Virus record (IMG/VR): IMGVR_UViG_3300046820_000502
Coordinates: 1-34,907 of that record
Origin: a virus
Direction: 5' to 3' (one strand)
Length of the DNA stretch: 34,907 nucleotides
A model generated the notes under the pieces. It saw only the letters and a list, made by a program, of their open reading frames with translations, was not told where the DNA came from and searched no databases. Below are positions 1 to 7,589 of the stretch, one piece after another. The translations under genes and the position numbers were made by a program. The stretch's first letter is position 1. Each line of letters starts with the position of its first letter.

Positions 1-112
1 AGCCAAGGGGGGGGAGGGGGTCAGCAGAATTGCCCATCCCTGAAACCCCACGGGTACAATCGGGGATTCTTTTTATCCCAAAAAGACTCTGGGGGAGATG
101 GGGCTTGAAAAA

Positions 113-134
113 GGAGCGACCATCAGGGAGCGAC
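113..134 (+). repeat. short direct repeat GGAGCGAC x2
   Basis: GGAGCGAC occurs at 113-120 and again at 127-134, a 14-base period, inside the G-rich leader. Two copies only. It could be a protein-binding iteron or chance in a G-rich stretch. Confidence 0.35.
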
Positions 135-384
135 AGGGGGGTAGTAGGGGGGAAGGTTTAAAGTCGGTCAAGGCTGTAATTTCTAGGACTAAAAGGCAGT
201 AGTAGAACTTATGCGTAGATTAATAGGTGCTAATGTACGCAAAATAATAGTTGACTCGTCGTAAACTGGTACTTGTATGCAGTTGTTCTTTGAATTTACT
301 GGGCTAATCGAGAGATTAGGCATAACAGACGTATGGGTTTCCACATCGAATAACCTACGTTATTCCTTATACATCAGTTATGGC

Positions 385-425
385 TGTGGGTAGTAATGCT
401 CCTAGGAGTCACCCCTAATCCCACA
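385..425. other. inverted repeat enclosing a 10-bp palindrome
   Basis: TGTGGG at 385-390 can pair with CCCACA at 420-425, and the loop contains the perfect palindrome CTCCTAGGAG (399-408). It sits just upstream of the tRNA-Thr gene. It could be an RNA fold in the leader transcript or a protein-binding site. It does not fold as a tRNA cloverleaf. Confidence 0.35.
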
Positions 426-438
426 CCCAGTTCCAATT

Positions 439-510
439 GCCTTGTTAGCACAGCGGTAGTGCGACTGTTTTGTAAACAGTAGGTCGTTGGTTCAATCCCA
501 ACACAAGGCT
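439..510 (+). tRNA. tRNA-Thr(TGT)
   Basis: The acceptor stem GCCTTGT (439-445) pairs perfectly with ACAAGGC (503-509), followed by discriminator T510. The anticodon stem ACTGT/ACAGT encloses a 7-base loop with anticodon TGT, which reads ACA. The T-arm contains GGTTCAATCC-type sequence. CCA is not encoded. ACA is used often in the phage structural genes, so the tRNA probably supplements host supply. The first 18 bases recur with one mismatch at 29788-29805. Confidence 0.95.
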
Positions 511-519
511 CGCTTTAGT

Positions 520-558
520 ACCACCCCGCCCTCTCAACGATGGTTTCTCTGGGGTGGT
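520..558 (+). other. 8-bp GC-rich hairpin between tRNA-Thr and tRNA-Arg
   Basis: ACCACCCC (520-527) is the exact reverse complement of GGGGTGGT (551-558), with a 23-base loop. It lies in the 57-base spacer between the first two tRNA genes. There is no T run after it, so it is not a classical intrinsic terminator. A tRNA-processing structure or transcript-stabilising hairpin is more likely. Confidence 0.5.
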
Positions 559-567
559 CGTATTTAC

Positions 568-637
568 GACCCGTAGTTCAACGGATAGAACACCCGCCTT
601 CTAAGCGGGTTATCTAGGTTCGATTCCTAGCGGGTCG
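568..637 (+). tRNA. tRNA-Arg(TCT)
   Basis: The acceptor strand GACCCGT (568-574) pairs with GCGGGTC (630-636) with one T-G wobble; the discriminator is G637. The anticodon stem CCCGC/GCGGG encloses loop CTTCTAA with anticodon TCT, reading AGA (and AGG by wobble). The T-arm is CTAGG-TTCGATT-CCTAG. CCA is not encoded. AGA is a dominant arginine codon in the phage genes, for example throughout 16589-21317, so the tRNA matches phage codon demand. Confidence 0.95.
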
Positions 638-644
638 AATTATA

Positions 645-717
645 GGGGGTGTAGTTCAAAGGTCAGAACACTCTGCTCATAACGGAAGAAACGCTGGTTC
701 AAATCCAGCCGCCCCCA
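645..717 (+). tRNA. tRNA-Met(CAT)
   Basis: The acceptor stem GGGGGTG (645-651) pairs with CGCCCCC (710-716) with one T-G wobble; the discriminator is A717. The T-arm is GCTGG-TTCAAAT-CCAGC. The anticodon loop CTCATAA gives anticodon CAT. The outer anticodon stem pair is a C-A mismatch. CCA is not encoded. CAT tRNAs can be elongator Met, initiator Met or lysidine-modified Ile; the first base pair G-C argues against the usual bacterial initiator, but Ile2 cannot be excluded. Confidence 0.88.
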
Positions 718-735
718 ATTTAACAATTTTTACAT

Positions 736-1134
736 ATGAAAGAAAAAAATCTTGCTATATCCCTAGGTCTATCTCGGGACTTTCTCAAAGAAGTCAGGTC
801 TTCTTATGAGGAGGGTAAGCATTGGATTCGCATTGAGTCCAAGAAACCTAAGCACCTCTGGGAGATTCAGTGGACTCAGGAGGGTATTGATACCCTTGCA
901 AAGAATCTTGAAATCCCAGCCGAAGAAAAAGTTGAACCTCCTGCGGAGGTTCAAGGCACAGTATGCGGTAAGTACAAGAATCTAAGACTTCTCAAAGTTC
1001 TTGTTGACGGAAAAGAAAATAATGTCATATGTCGTGACAGCACTAAGTTCGGCATCGGCATGAACGTCTTCATCAAATGGGACGGGATTCGATGGTGCGT
1101 TGTGCGTCACCCCAGATTTAAAGGAAAATACTAA
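736..1134 (+). CDS. putative DNA-binding small protein
   Basis: This is a 132-residue soluble protein. Residues 8-58 look like a helix-turn-helix or winged-helix unit: a LGLSRDFLKEVR recognition-type segment is followed by a basic wing and a second helix near WTQEGIDTLAKNL. Residues 75-132 are beta-rich with the short run VFIKWDGIRWCVV, possibly an SH3- or OB-like barrel. It is the first protein gene after the tRNAs and its stop overlaps the next ATG (TAATG). The start follows ACAT with no Shine-Dalgarno. Terminase small subunits are DNA-binding proteins found upstream of the large subunit, so that role is possible here, but no diagnostic feature supports it. The function is not recognised. 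Confidence 0.75.
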   Translation: MKEKNLAISLGLSRDFLKEVRSSYEEGKHWIRIESKKPKHLWEIQWTQEGIDTLAKNLEIPAEEKVEPPAEVQGTVCGKYKNLRLLKVLVDGKENNVICRDSTKFGIGMNVFIKWDGIRWCVVRHPRFKGKY

Positions 1135-1784
1135 TGGCTACTACCCAGTCAGATACCCCTCCTGCACAATATGCACCCATGTTTTTGCAGAACCACCCGT
1201 TGTCTGACTGGACTCCTAAAAATTATGTCCCTCCTGCTTTTTTTGAAAACAATGTAAATGAACGCATTAGGAATCTGGTGCATCCGTCGCATTTTAGGAA
1301 AGTAACCGCTGTAGGTCAGGCGGCTAAGGTTGGAATACCTTTTGAAACATACAGTGCTGAACCTTATGAAGACAGGGGATATCAAAGCATTGGATATGGA
1401 ACACGAAGAATTGGCGATGAAAAGTCCATACCCGAACCAGAGGCTCGTAGGCGTATGTTTGTTGACTTGGACAAAAAGCATCAGGAACTCATGAAGCACA
1501 AGGCTTATGCGGCGGCTAATCCTAATACGCAGGGTGGACTGCTTGATACATTTTATACAATTGGTACTGCACTTGACGTTCATAGCCCGATGGTTAAGGA
1601 AATGATGAAAGACCCCAAAAACTTACCATACATTATACAGGAGATTCCTACATATCGTAAGGCTAGAAATGAAAAAACTAAACAAAAGGAAGTTGTAGAA
1701 GGTCTTGAAAGAAGAAGAGCCGACGATTTTCGCTTGGCTATAGACCCTAACGATACAGAATATCTGCCTGTCTTTATAAGATAG
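1134..1784 (+). CDS. GH24-type lysozyme (muramidase)
   Basis: The 216-residue protein has the phage-lysozyme layout. Glu71 and Asp80 fit the E-x8-D catalytic spacing, followed by SIGYGT (85-90) where T4 lysozyme has TIGIGH. A Ser stands at the usual Thr position, and the D-to-S/T gap is one residue shorter than usual. IPEPEARRRM (99-108) matches the conserved 'teeA' helix, and GLERRRADDF (190-199) matches the family's GLxRRRxxE element. It would cleave peptidoglycan. An N-terminal extension of about 60 residues carries PMFLQ (15-19), shared with the protein at 2473-3372, and has no signal peptide. The gene is 27 kb from the holin, so it could be a cytoplasmic endolysin released by the holin or a virion-carried muramidase. 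Active-site divergence leaves activity uncertain. Confidence 0.85.
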   Translation: MATTQSDTPPAQYAPMFLQNHPLSDWTPKNYVPPAFFENNVNERIRNLVHPSHFRKVTAVGQAAKVGIPFETYSAEPYEDRGYQSIGYGTRRIGDEKSIPEPEARRRMFVDLDKKHQELMKHKAYAAANPNTQGGLLDTFYTIGTALDVHSPMVKEMMKDPKNLPYIIQEIPTYRKARNEKTKQKEVVEGLERRRADDFRLAIDPNDTEYLPVFIR

Positions 1785-1788
1785 GCAT

Positions 1789-1854
1789 ATGAAAGACCCA
1801 AACAACGAAGAAGAAGACGACGACATTCCTTTTGAAGAACTAATGTTCCTATGA
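1789..1854 (+). CDS. 21-residue acidic peptide with SSB-tip-like DDDIPF
   Basis: A short frame starts at ATG 1789 in the CATATGAA context also seen at the starts of 736 and 5401. It ends in TGA that overlaps the ATG of the next gene (ATGA, 1851-1854). It fills the otherwise empty gap between two genes. The product begins MKDPNNEEEDDD and continues IPFEELMFL. DDDIPF is the tip sequence of bacterial single-stranded DNA-binding protein, but here six residues follow it. It may be a translational coupler for 1851-2468 or a real peptide. No homology can be claimed. Confidence 0.45.
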   Translation: MKDPNNEEEDDDIPFEELMFL

Positions 1855-2468
1855 CTCCTCAACAGCAAAGCATTCTTAGCAGATACGGCATAAGCGACCC
1901 GCCTAAGTGGACTGGCATGAGCGGTCAAGGTGCTGACACTTTGTACTCAGTTGATGGAAGATGGATGAAGGCTGGTCAGAAGCACCCGTCTGGATACACC
2001 ATCGGTCAATACGACCCCAAGAGCAAGTCTCTTGGAATGTCAATTTACGGGGTCAATATTCCTGTTAATATGCAGGGTGCTTCTGTTCAGAGTTTTGAGT
2101 CTCCTACTAATCCTTATACTTCTGGTGCTGGTTTGTTCGCCGCAACTCAAGACCCTGCTCTTGAAATGTCAGGCGATAAAAATGAGTCAGAAAAATGGAG
2201 TATCCCAAGTGGTAGTAATGCTATTTCGCTTGACGACTTTGCTAAACTTAAAAAGTACTCTGTTCCAAAGGACTTAATGAGCAAGATGAGAGCCAACGCT
2301 GTTGGTTCTGGCTCAATGAATGATTATGAAGTCCAAAACATGATTCATATAGATGATTATATTAAAGGAGTAAAAAGTGGCTCACTTGAGCCTAATACTA
2401 AATATTATATTCCAACTAGTGATGGACAAGTAGACGTTTTTACTACAGGAAAAGATACATACGAATAA
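1851..2468 (+). CDS. hypothetical protein, Gly/Ser/Tyr-rich
   Basis: The gene encodes 205 residues of unrecognised function. The first 120 residues are rich in Gly, Ser, Tyr and Pro with alternating short strands (for example GRWMKAGQKHPSGYTIGQYD), as in structural or surface proteins. Residues 130-205 are more helical and acidic, with IHIDDYIKGVKSG. No signal peptide or membrane segment is visible. The start overlaps the preceding mini-frame by ATGA. The gene lies in an AT-richer stretch (about 1.8-3.6 kb) between lysozyme and terminase, suggesting an accessory module with a different history from the capsid genes. Confidence 0.75.
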   Translation: MTPQQQSILSRYGISDPPKWTGMSGQGADTLYSVDGRWMKAGQKHPSGYTIGQYDPKSKSLGMSIYGVNIPVNMQGASVQSFESPTNPYTSGAGLFAATQDPALEMSGDKNESEKWSIPSGSNAISLDDFAKLKKYSVPKDLMSKMRANAVGSGSMNDYEVQNMIHIDDYIKGVKSGSLEPNTKYYIPTSDGQVDVFTTGKDTYE

Positions 2469-2472
2469 ATTT

Positions 2473-3372
2473 ATGGATAAACCTTATGTTGTTGATTTTG
2501 GTCGAGGCGAAGAGCGGTGGCAAGACGAAGAACTTGGCAAAAAATGGTCTTCTTGGGTTGAAACGGAAAAAAAAGGAGATGCAGAAAGAAAGAGAATAAA
2601 TCCTAATTATCAAAATATTTCAGACAAATATTATGCAGAAGAAGCATCTAAAAGGTATAAAACTGAATTAATTCAGAGGTACTTAGATGAAAATCCTTAC
2701 ACTAATATTTTTGAAGAGGACAATGATGAGTCAACCCAAACAGATGATAGCATCATAAGGCTTCATTTTAATTTAAACCCTAAGGATGTAATAACTCCTA
2801 AACATAGAAACTACGCTCTTGCTTGGAGAATGTCTAGAGGGTATGCTAATGAAGATGAGCCGTTTTTGCACAACATTGATAAACTTTATAATCGTAAAGT
2901 AATAGAAGAAAACAAGACTTGGGAAGCGGATAGAAAAAATGCTGACATAACAAACACAAAGCCAACATTTACATCTACATCTCCAAGCAGATTGCAGTCT
3001 CTTGGCGTATTTGAGCAAAAGATAGACCCTAATGTTCCTATGTTTCTTCAGAAAGCAAATCCTCATCTTCCTTGGGATTCAAACCATCCATTAAAAAAGG
3101 CATACAGAGAATACGCTTTAACAAGAAGAGCAACGCCAGACAGGGAGGAATATGAATCCGATGTTATGGAAAAATTAAACAATCCTCGCTATCTTGAAGA
3201 AGATTTATACGAAGGCAATGATACTGAAGGAACTCCTTGGTTTCACCTAGCAGAAACTGCAAATGAAGTTAAAAAGTTGGGCTACACGCCACATTTAATT
3301 GATAAAATGCAAACAGAAAGACAAAAAACTTTACTTGAGTCTTATCAAAGATTCCTTTCTAACGAAGAATAA
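2473..3372 (+). CDS. hypothetical charged protein carrying a PMFLQ motif
   Basis: The 299-residue protein is highly charged, rich in Glu, Lys, Asn and Tyr, and predicted soluble and helical. Residues 189-193 are PMFLQ, followed within 20 residues by NHPL. The lysozyme at 1134-1784 has PMFLQNHPL near its N-terminus, so the two share a short element. The start is ATG in the 14-base context GAATAAATTTATGG, which is repeated exactly at the next gene start, and there is no Shine-Dalgarno. The coding sequence is clearly AT-richer than the portal and capsid genes. The function is not recognised; co-packaging or a common binding partner with the lysozyme is inference. Confidence 0.75.
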   Translation: MDKPYVVDFGRGEERWQDEELGKKWSSWVETEKKGDAERKRINPNYQNISDKYYAEEASKRYKTELIQRYLDENPYTNIFEEDNDESTQTDDSIIRLHFNLNPKDVITPKHRNYALAWRMSRGYANEDEPFLHNIDKLYNRKVIEENKTWEADRKNADITNTKPTFTSTSPSRLQSLGVFEQKIDPNVPMFLQKANPHLPWDSNHPLKKAYREYALTRRATPDREEYESDVMEKLNNPRYLEEDLYEGNDTEGTPWFHLAETANEVKKLGYTPHLIDKMQTERQKTLLESYQRFLSNEE

Positions 3373-3376
3373 ATTT

Positions 3377-3628
3377 ATGGGTTCATCTAAGAGATACAAT
3401 ATACCGCCTCCAACTCCCGCTCAGGGATGGGGTACTTACAACGGAAAAGATTTGGCTAATCCTAATGCCGCTTATCCTACAACACTTATGCCAGATAACG
3501 AGCCTCCCAGTGGCTCTGCTTATGGTGGCAGTGGGCTTAACAGGGGTTATTCTGTTGATGCAATGAAGGGATTGCAGGGCATATCTAACGTTGCCACTGG
3601 TTATTCTCCATTCTTCATGAGATTTTAA
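3377..3628 (+). CDS. hypothetical small Pro/Gly/Tyr-rich protein
   Basis: The 83-residue product begins MGSSKRYNIPPPTP and ends YSPFFMRF. It is rich in Pro, Gly, Asn and Tyr with little predicted regular structure. A longer frame starts at 3299, but the ATG at 3377 is preferred: it immediately follows the stop of the previous gene and shares the GAATAAATTTATGG context. Its TAA overlaps the terminase ATG (TAATG). It is probably a minor structural or assembly protein by position only. Confidence 0.7.
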   Translation: MGSSKRYNIPPPTPAQGWGTYNGKDLANPNAAYPTTLMPDNEPPSGSAYGGSGLNRGYSVDAMKGLQGISNVATGYSPFFMRF

Positions 3629-5235
3629 TGGCGTTTGAGCCTACACCTCATCCTATATTAATAACTCCCTCAACGGAAGATATTAGGAGCCTCGTCGAAA
3701 AACACGGGGATGCAAAGGTAGCGGAACTTCTCAATCTAAGAGAAGACAAGATACTGGCTGAAAAGTTAGACCCGTACAGACACGGGTTTGATTTGCCGCA
3801 TTGGAGGGAAGCAGACGAACTTCTCAAGCAGAACAATGAGATGCTGGTCTTGGGCGGAAATCGAGCGTCTAAGACCGAATGGGCGGCTAAACGGGTAGTC
3901 CAGACGCTCATCAACACAAAGGATGCCCGTGTCTGGTGTCTACACACGACCAATCAGTCGAGCATCCAGATGCAACAAAACGTAATATACAAGTATTTGC
4001 CATCTGAGTACAAAGAACTCAAGAAAAACAAGATTCAGAACGTACAGTACACCCAAAAGAACGGCTTTAGCGACAACACCTTTATTTTGCCCAATAAAAG
4101 TCAGTGCTTCTTCATGAATTATGCCCAGAAGCGTGACGTTATCGAAGGTGGCGAAGTGGATTTCATCTGGTGCGACGAACTTGTGCCGATGGACTGGATT
4201 GAAACGCTCAGATATCGTATTGTTACCCGTATGGGTAAGTTGCTCATTACTTTCACCCCTATTACTGGCTACACCCCTGTTGTAAAAGACTATGTAAGCA
4301 CGTCTAAGTTTACAGAAACCCGTCCTAGCGACCTTTTGCCAGACCTAATCAACGTGGCTGGCTGTCCTAGGGGGCATATGCCGTTTAAGGCTAAGTCTAA
4401 CGTAAGGAGTGCCGCTGTGATGTGGTTCCACAGCCAACTTAACCCTTATAATCCATTTGAAAACCTCAAAAAGATGCTTGCTGGCAAGAAATCTTACGAG
4501 GTTAAGATTCGTGCGTATGGATGGGCTGATAATGTCAGCGGAAATCAATTCCCTAGGTTTAGCCCTGAATTGAATATTGTAAGCGAAGACAAGATACCGA
4601 TTGAAGGCACTAATTACATGGCTGTTGACCCTGCTGGGTCTAGAAACTGGTTCATGCTATGGGTTAGGGTCGCTAAAAACGGCGATATGTACGTTTATCG
4701 TGAATTCCCAGACGAATCCGAAGGTGAATGGGCTGTTCCGTCGTCAGACCCAGATGGGAAGATGGGGACGGCTCAAAGAAACAACGCAGGACGCTCTCTG
4801 GCTGAGTACAAGGAGTTAATCCTGACCCTAGAGAACGGAGAAGACATATGGGAACGCTATATTGACCCTAGGGCTGGCGGAACAAAGGCTGTTACTGAGG
4901 ATGGGGGCGTTACCCTGATAGAGATGCTTGACAATGGCGAAATTCCCATGCACTTCCTTCCTTCTGCTGGCATTAGAATTGACCAAGGCATCGCAATGAT
5001 TAACGATGGCTTTGCTTACGATATGTCAAAGGACTTAAGCGAAGAAAATAAACCAAAACTGTATATTAGCGAAAAATGCCAAAACCTCATCTACTGCATA
5101 AAGGAATGGACTGGTATGGACGGAGAAAAGGGTGCGACGAAAGACCCAATCGACTGTCTTCGATACCTTTTGGTGATGGACTTGCAATATCAAGGAAATT
5201 CGGCAATGAAAAGTTGGGGTGGAGGAAGTTACTGA
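3628..5235 (+). CDS. terL: terminase large subunit
   Basis: This 535-residue protein is the DNA-packaging motor ATPase and headful or end-forming nuclease. Walker A GGNRASKT is at residues 76-83. Walker B is DFIWCDE with the catalytic pair Asp183-Glu184, followed by a coupling-type motif near KLLITFTP. The C-terminal RNase H-like nuclease shows Asp334 in MAVDPAG, Asp413 in YIDPRAG, and Asp506/Asp509 in KDPIDCLRY. The length is normal for the family. The start overlaps the previous stop (TAATG) and the end overlaps the following small gene (TGATG). No obvious small-subunit gene lies directly before it. Packaging type cannot be decided from the sequence alone. Confidence 0.97.
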   Translation: MAFEPTPHPILITPSTEDIRSLVEKHGDAKVAELLNLREDKILAEKLDPYRHGFDLPHWREADELLKQNNEMLVLGGNRASKTEWAAKRVVQTLINTKDARVWCLHTTNQSSIQMQQNVIYKYLPSEYKELKKNKIQNVQYTQKNGFSDNTFILPNKSQCFFMNYAQKRDVIEGGEVDFIWCDELVPMDWIETLRYRIVTRMGKLLITFTPITGYTPVVKDYVSTSKFTETRPSDLLPDLINVAGCPRGHMPFKAKSNVRSAAVMWFHSQLNPYNPFENLKKMLAGKKSYEVKIRAYGWADNVSGNQFPRFSPELNIVSEDKIPIEGTNYMAVDPAGSRNWFMLWVRVAKNGDMYVYREFPDESEGEWAVPSSDPDGKMGTAQRNNAGRSLAEYKELILTLENGEDIWERYIDPRAGGTKAVTEDGGVTLIEMLDNGEIPMHFLPSAGIRIDQGIAMINDGFAYDMSKDLSEENKPKLYISEKCQNLIYCIKEWTGMDGEKGATKDPIDCLRYLLVMDLQYQGNSAMKSWGGGSY

Positions 5236-5414
5236 TGGAACTCCTATTTCCATTGTTTCTTAGCCGCCAGAAGGCGATGCTCCTGACTGGATTCAGCAGG
5301 AGAAAGTTACAGAAACTAATCGAATACAATAACGTGAAATTCATCACGACAAAGGGAGGTCAGAAACGATACTCCAGAAAAGACATTTTAAAACTTACAT
5401 ATGAACAAGTATAA
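5235..5414 (+). CDS. MerR/excisionase-like helix-turn-helix microprotein
   Basis: The gene encodes 59 residues. The segment AMLLTGFSRRKLQKLIE is a helix-turn-helix, and TTKGGQKRYSRKDILKL is the wing plus following helix typical of MerR- or excisionase-like DNA-binding domains. The ATG overlaps the terminase stop (TGATG), and GGAGG lies nine bases upstream, one of the few Shine-Dalgarno-like sites on this strand. The 3' end overlaps the portal start by 14 bases in another frame. A DNA-binding protein translated between terminase and portal is a candidate for a minimal small-terminase or packaging-site factor, or for a late regulator. Both roles are inference. Confidence 0.75.
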   Translation: MELLFPLFLSRQKAMLLTGFSRRKLQKLIEYNNVKFITTKGGQKRYSRKDILKLTYEQV

Positions 5415-7587
5415 TATCAATCAGGACAAGTTGGTCTACGCCAGCAACAAGCCTGATATTCCGTATCTTTATCAAGAATACCAGCGTTCCACCCAGAACG
5501 GGGGCAACGCCGCCAATATCATCGAGAACGACGACATCCGTCTGGCTCGCTGGGAAGGTCAGACCAACGACGGCAAGAAGCACAGCCCTGACAGGCTCAA
5601 CGGCGACGGGGCTTTCCCTTTCGAGGGTGCGTCCGACGTTCGTTGCCGTCTGGTTGACAGAACCATCAACGATACAGTCGCCATGCTCATGACGACATTC
5701 GACAGATGCAAGGTCAAGGTCAAAGGCACTGAATTCAACGACTACGACTTCGCTGGCTCCGCTACTATCCTGATGGACTGGTTCACTCAGGCTAAGATGC
5801 GGACTGAAATCCGTAACGAGGCTGAACTTCTCGCCCAGTACACCATGCAGTACGGATGGTCTGCCCTTCAGGTCACTTGGCTTCAGGAAGAAGCCCTGCG
5901 TAGCCAAGTCATCAGAATCGAGGAACTCGATGCCGTCGCCCAGAAAGCGATGCAGGAGAATCCCACCACAGTCCTCAAAGACCTAATCAATGCCATCATT
6001 GACCCTGCTCAGGAAGACTATGCCGTAAGCCTGATTCAGTCCTTCCTTACGGATGTTAAGACCAGTGAAGTCAAGAAGGCTGTCCGCTCCCTGCGGGACA
6101 CTGGCAAGGCTGAAATCCCCCAGAAGTATGTGTCCAAGAACGTTCCTGTCATTTCCGCCCTCAAGCCTTACGATGAAATCTCGTTCCCGCCTGAGACTAT
6201 TGATATCCAGAACGCCAGAGTCATCTTCCGCAGAACCTTCATGACTGAGGTTGAACTCAGGTCTATGGCTGAGAAAGAAGGCTGGAACAAGAACTTCGTC
6301 GAAGAGGCTGTCAAGACCGCTGGCTCTGCCTCCTCCTACAATGACCCTAACGTGCTTCCTTCTGCGGCTCTGATGAACTATCAGGTCGATAGAAACAACC
6401 ACCTCATCGAAATCATCTACGCTTACTCGAAACTGCTCGACGAAAACAACGTCCAGTCCGTGTACTGCACAATCTTCGCTCCTGTCGCTGGTAGCGAGAC
6501 ATTTGCCAGCCATGAGATGCTCGGCTACGCACACAACGAATATCCTTTCGTGGTGTACAGAAGAGAACGCATCAGAAGACCGATTCAGGAGTCCCGTGGT
6601 ATCCCTGAGATTGCCACGACAGACCAGCAGGAAATAAAGGCTCAGCACGACTCTATTCGTGACCGAACAGCATTCACGACACTTCCTCCGATTCTTGTTA
6701 AGAAAAGGCTTGGCGGAATGAATAAAGTGGCTCCTGGAATTCATCTTCCTGTTACGTCACCTGACGATTACAAATTTATGCCGACACCTACAGGTGAGAC
6801 AGGCACTGCATTTAGCCTTATTGATAGAGTTGAGATGAACCACGCTCACTACTTCGGTATGTATCATCCGAACATTATTCCTGCCAAGACACAGACGACT
6901 CAGCAGTACATCGTAAATGGCTGGCTTGATGTCTGGGGCAAGGTGTACAATATGGCGTTCAGCATGATGCTCCAGTATCTTGACCCTGCTGAAATTGAGC
7001 AAATCACGAACAGTCCGATGCCTCAGAACATCGCTTCCATCTCCAATCAGTACGATTTCCAAGTCAAGTACGACGTGCGTGAACTCGACACAGATTTCGT
7101 GATGGAGAAACTCAAGGCTGTCATGCAGTTTGTCGTTCCGCTTGATAGCGGCGGCGTTATCGACAAGAACAAACTCGTCAGAGCCGCAATCGAGGCTATT
7201 GACCCTGACAAGGCTAAAGACCTCATACTCCAGACGGCTTCCGCCTCTCAGATGCTCTATAAGGAGATTCAGTCTGATATCGGCTTGATGATGCTTGGAA
7301 ATGAAGCCAATTACGTCGAAAATGACCCTGCGGCTCCTACTAAACTCCAGTACCTTCAGGATATCATTGGTAAGAACCCCAAGGCTCAGCAGTCCATGCA
7401 GGGCGACCAGCATTTCAGAGCCTTGATGGAGAACTATATAAAGAATCTACAGATGTCGGTCAGCCAACAGCAGAACAAGCAAATTGGCAGAACTGGCGTT
7501 ACCCCCGTCGCTCAACAGGCTGGCGACCAGATGCAACAGCAAATCAAACAGGCTGAAGATATGCAATCTGAGCAGGAATCCCAATAA
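5401..7587 (+). CDS. portal protein (P22-like size)
   Basis: The 728-residue protein follows the large terminase and precedes scaffold and capsid genes, the canonical portal position. The length is close to that of the P22 portal (about 725 residues). The N-terminal half has the portal-like mix of helices and wing strands (for example NAANIIENDDIRLARWEG and AFPFEGASDVRCRLVDR). The C-terminal 100 residues form a Gln/Met-rich helical tail ending QQQIKQAEDMQSEQESQ, like the barrel of P22-type portals. It would form the dodecameric ring at the packaging vertex that binds terminase and adaptor. The start is ATG in a CATATGAA context without Shine-Dalgarno. Codons are C-rich at third positions compared with 1.8-3.6 kb. 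Confidence 0.93.
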   Translation: MNKYNINQDKLVYASNKPDIPYLYQEYQRSTQNGGNAANIIENDDIRLARWEGQTNDGKKHSPDRLNGDGAFPFEGASDVRCRLVDRTINDTVAMLMTTFDRCKVKVKGTEFNDYDFAGSATILMDWFTQAKMRTEIRNEAELLAQYTMQYGWSALQVTWLQEEALRSQVIRIEELDAVAQKAMQENPTTVLKDLINAIIDPAQEDYAVSLIQSFLTDVKTSEVKKAVRSLRDTGKAEIPQKYVSKNVPVISALKPYDEISFPPETIDIQNARVIFRRTFMTEVELRSMAEKEGWNKNFVEEAVKTAGSASSYNDPNVLPSAALMNYQVDRNNHLIEIIYAYSKLLDENNVQSVYCTIFAPVAGSETFASHEMLGYAHNEYPFVVYRRERIRRPIQESRGIPEIATTDQQEIKAQHDSIRDRTAFTTLPPILVKKRLGGMNKVAPGIHLPVTSPDDYKFMPTPTGETGTAFSLIDRVEMNHAHYFGMYHPNIIPAKTQTTQQYIVNGWLDVWGKVYNMAFSMMLQYLDPAEIEQITNSPMPQNIASISNQYDFQVKYDVRELDTDFVMEKLKAVMQFVVPLDSGGVIDKNKLVRAAIEAIDPDKAKDLILQTASASQMLYKEIQSDIGLMMLGNEANYVENDPAAPTKLQYLQDIIGKNPKAQQSMQGDQHFRALMENYIKNLQMSVSQQQNKQIGRTGVTPVAQQAGDQMQQQIKQAEDMQSEQESQ

Positions 7588-7589
7588 TT

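Larger units (their letters stand above)
1..438. other. gene-free G-rich leader region
   Basis: No convincing gene is visible before the first tRNA. The first 155 bases carry many G runs on the + strand: 8 G at 7-14, 5 G at 16-20, 5 G near 91-95, and two 6-G runs at about 136-152 separated by TAGTA. An 8-base direct repeat occurs at 113-134, a small AT hairpin at 68-86 (7 bp stem, 5-base loop) and a palindromic structure at 385-425. The region precedes the late gene block, so it may hold the late promoter or a packaging or origin signal, but no recognisable promoter consensus was found. Position relative to the terminase makes a packaging site conceivable; this is inference. Confidence 0.5.

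Noticed and set aside
3299-3376. Upstream extension of the small protein gene before terminase
   Set aside because: It overlaps the end of the previous gene in another frame and looks like read-through; ATG 3377 has the repeated start context.
5983-6744. Long antisense frame (253 codons) within the portal gene
   Set aside because: Its residue content is a mirror of the strongly biased portal codons, and no start context or motif supports it.
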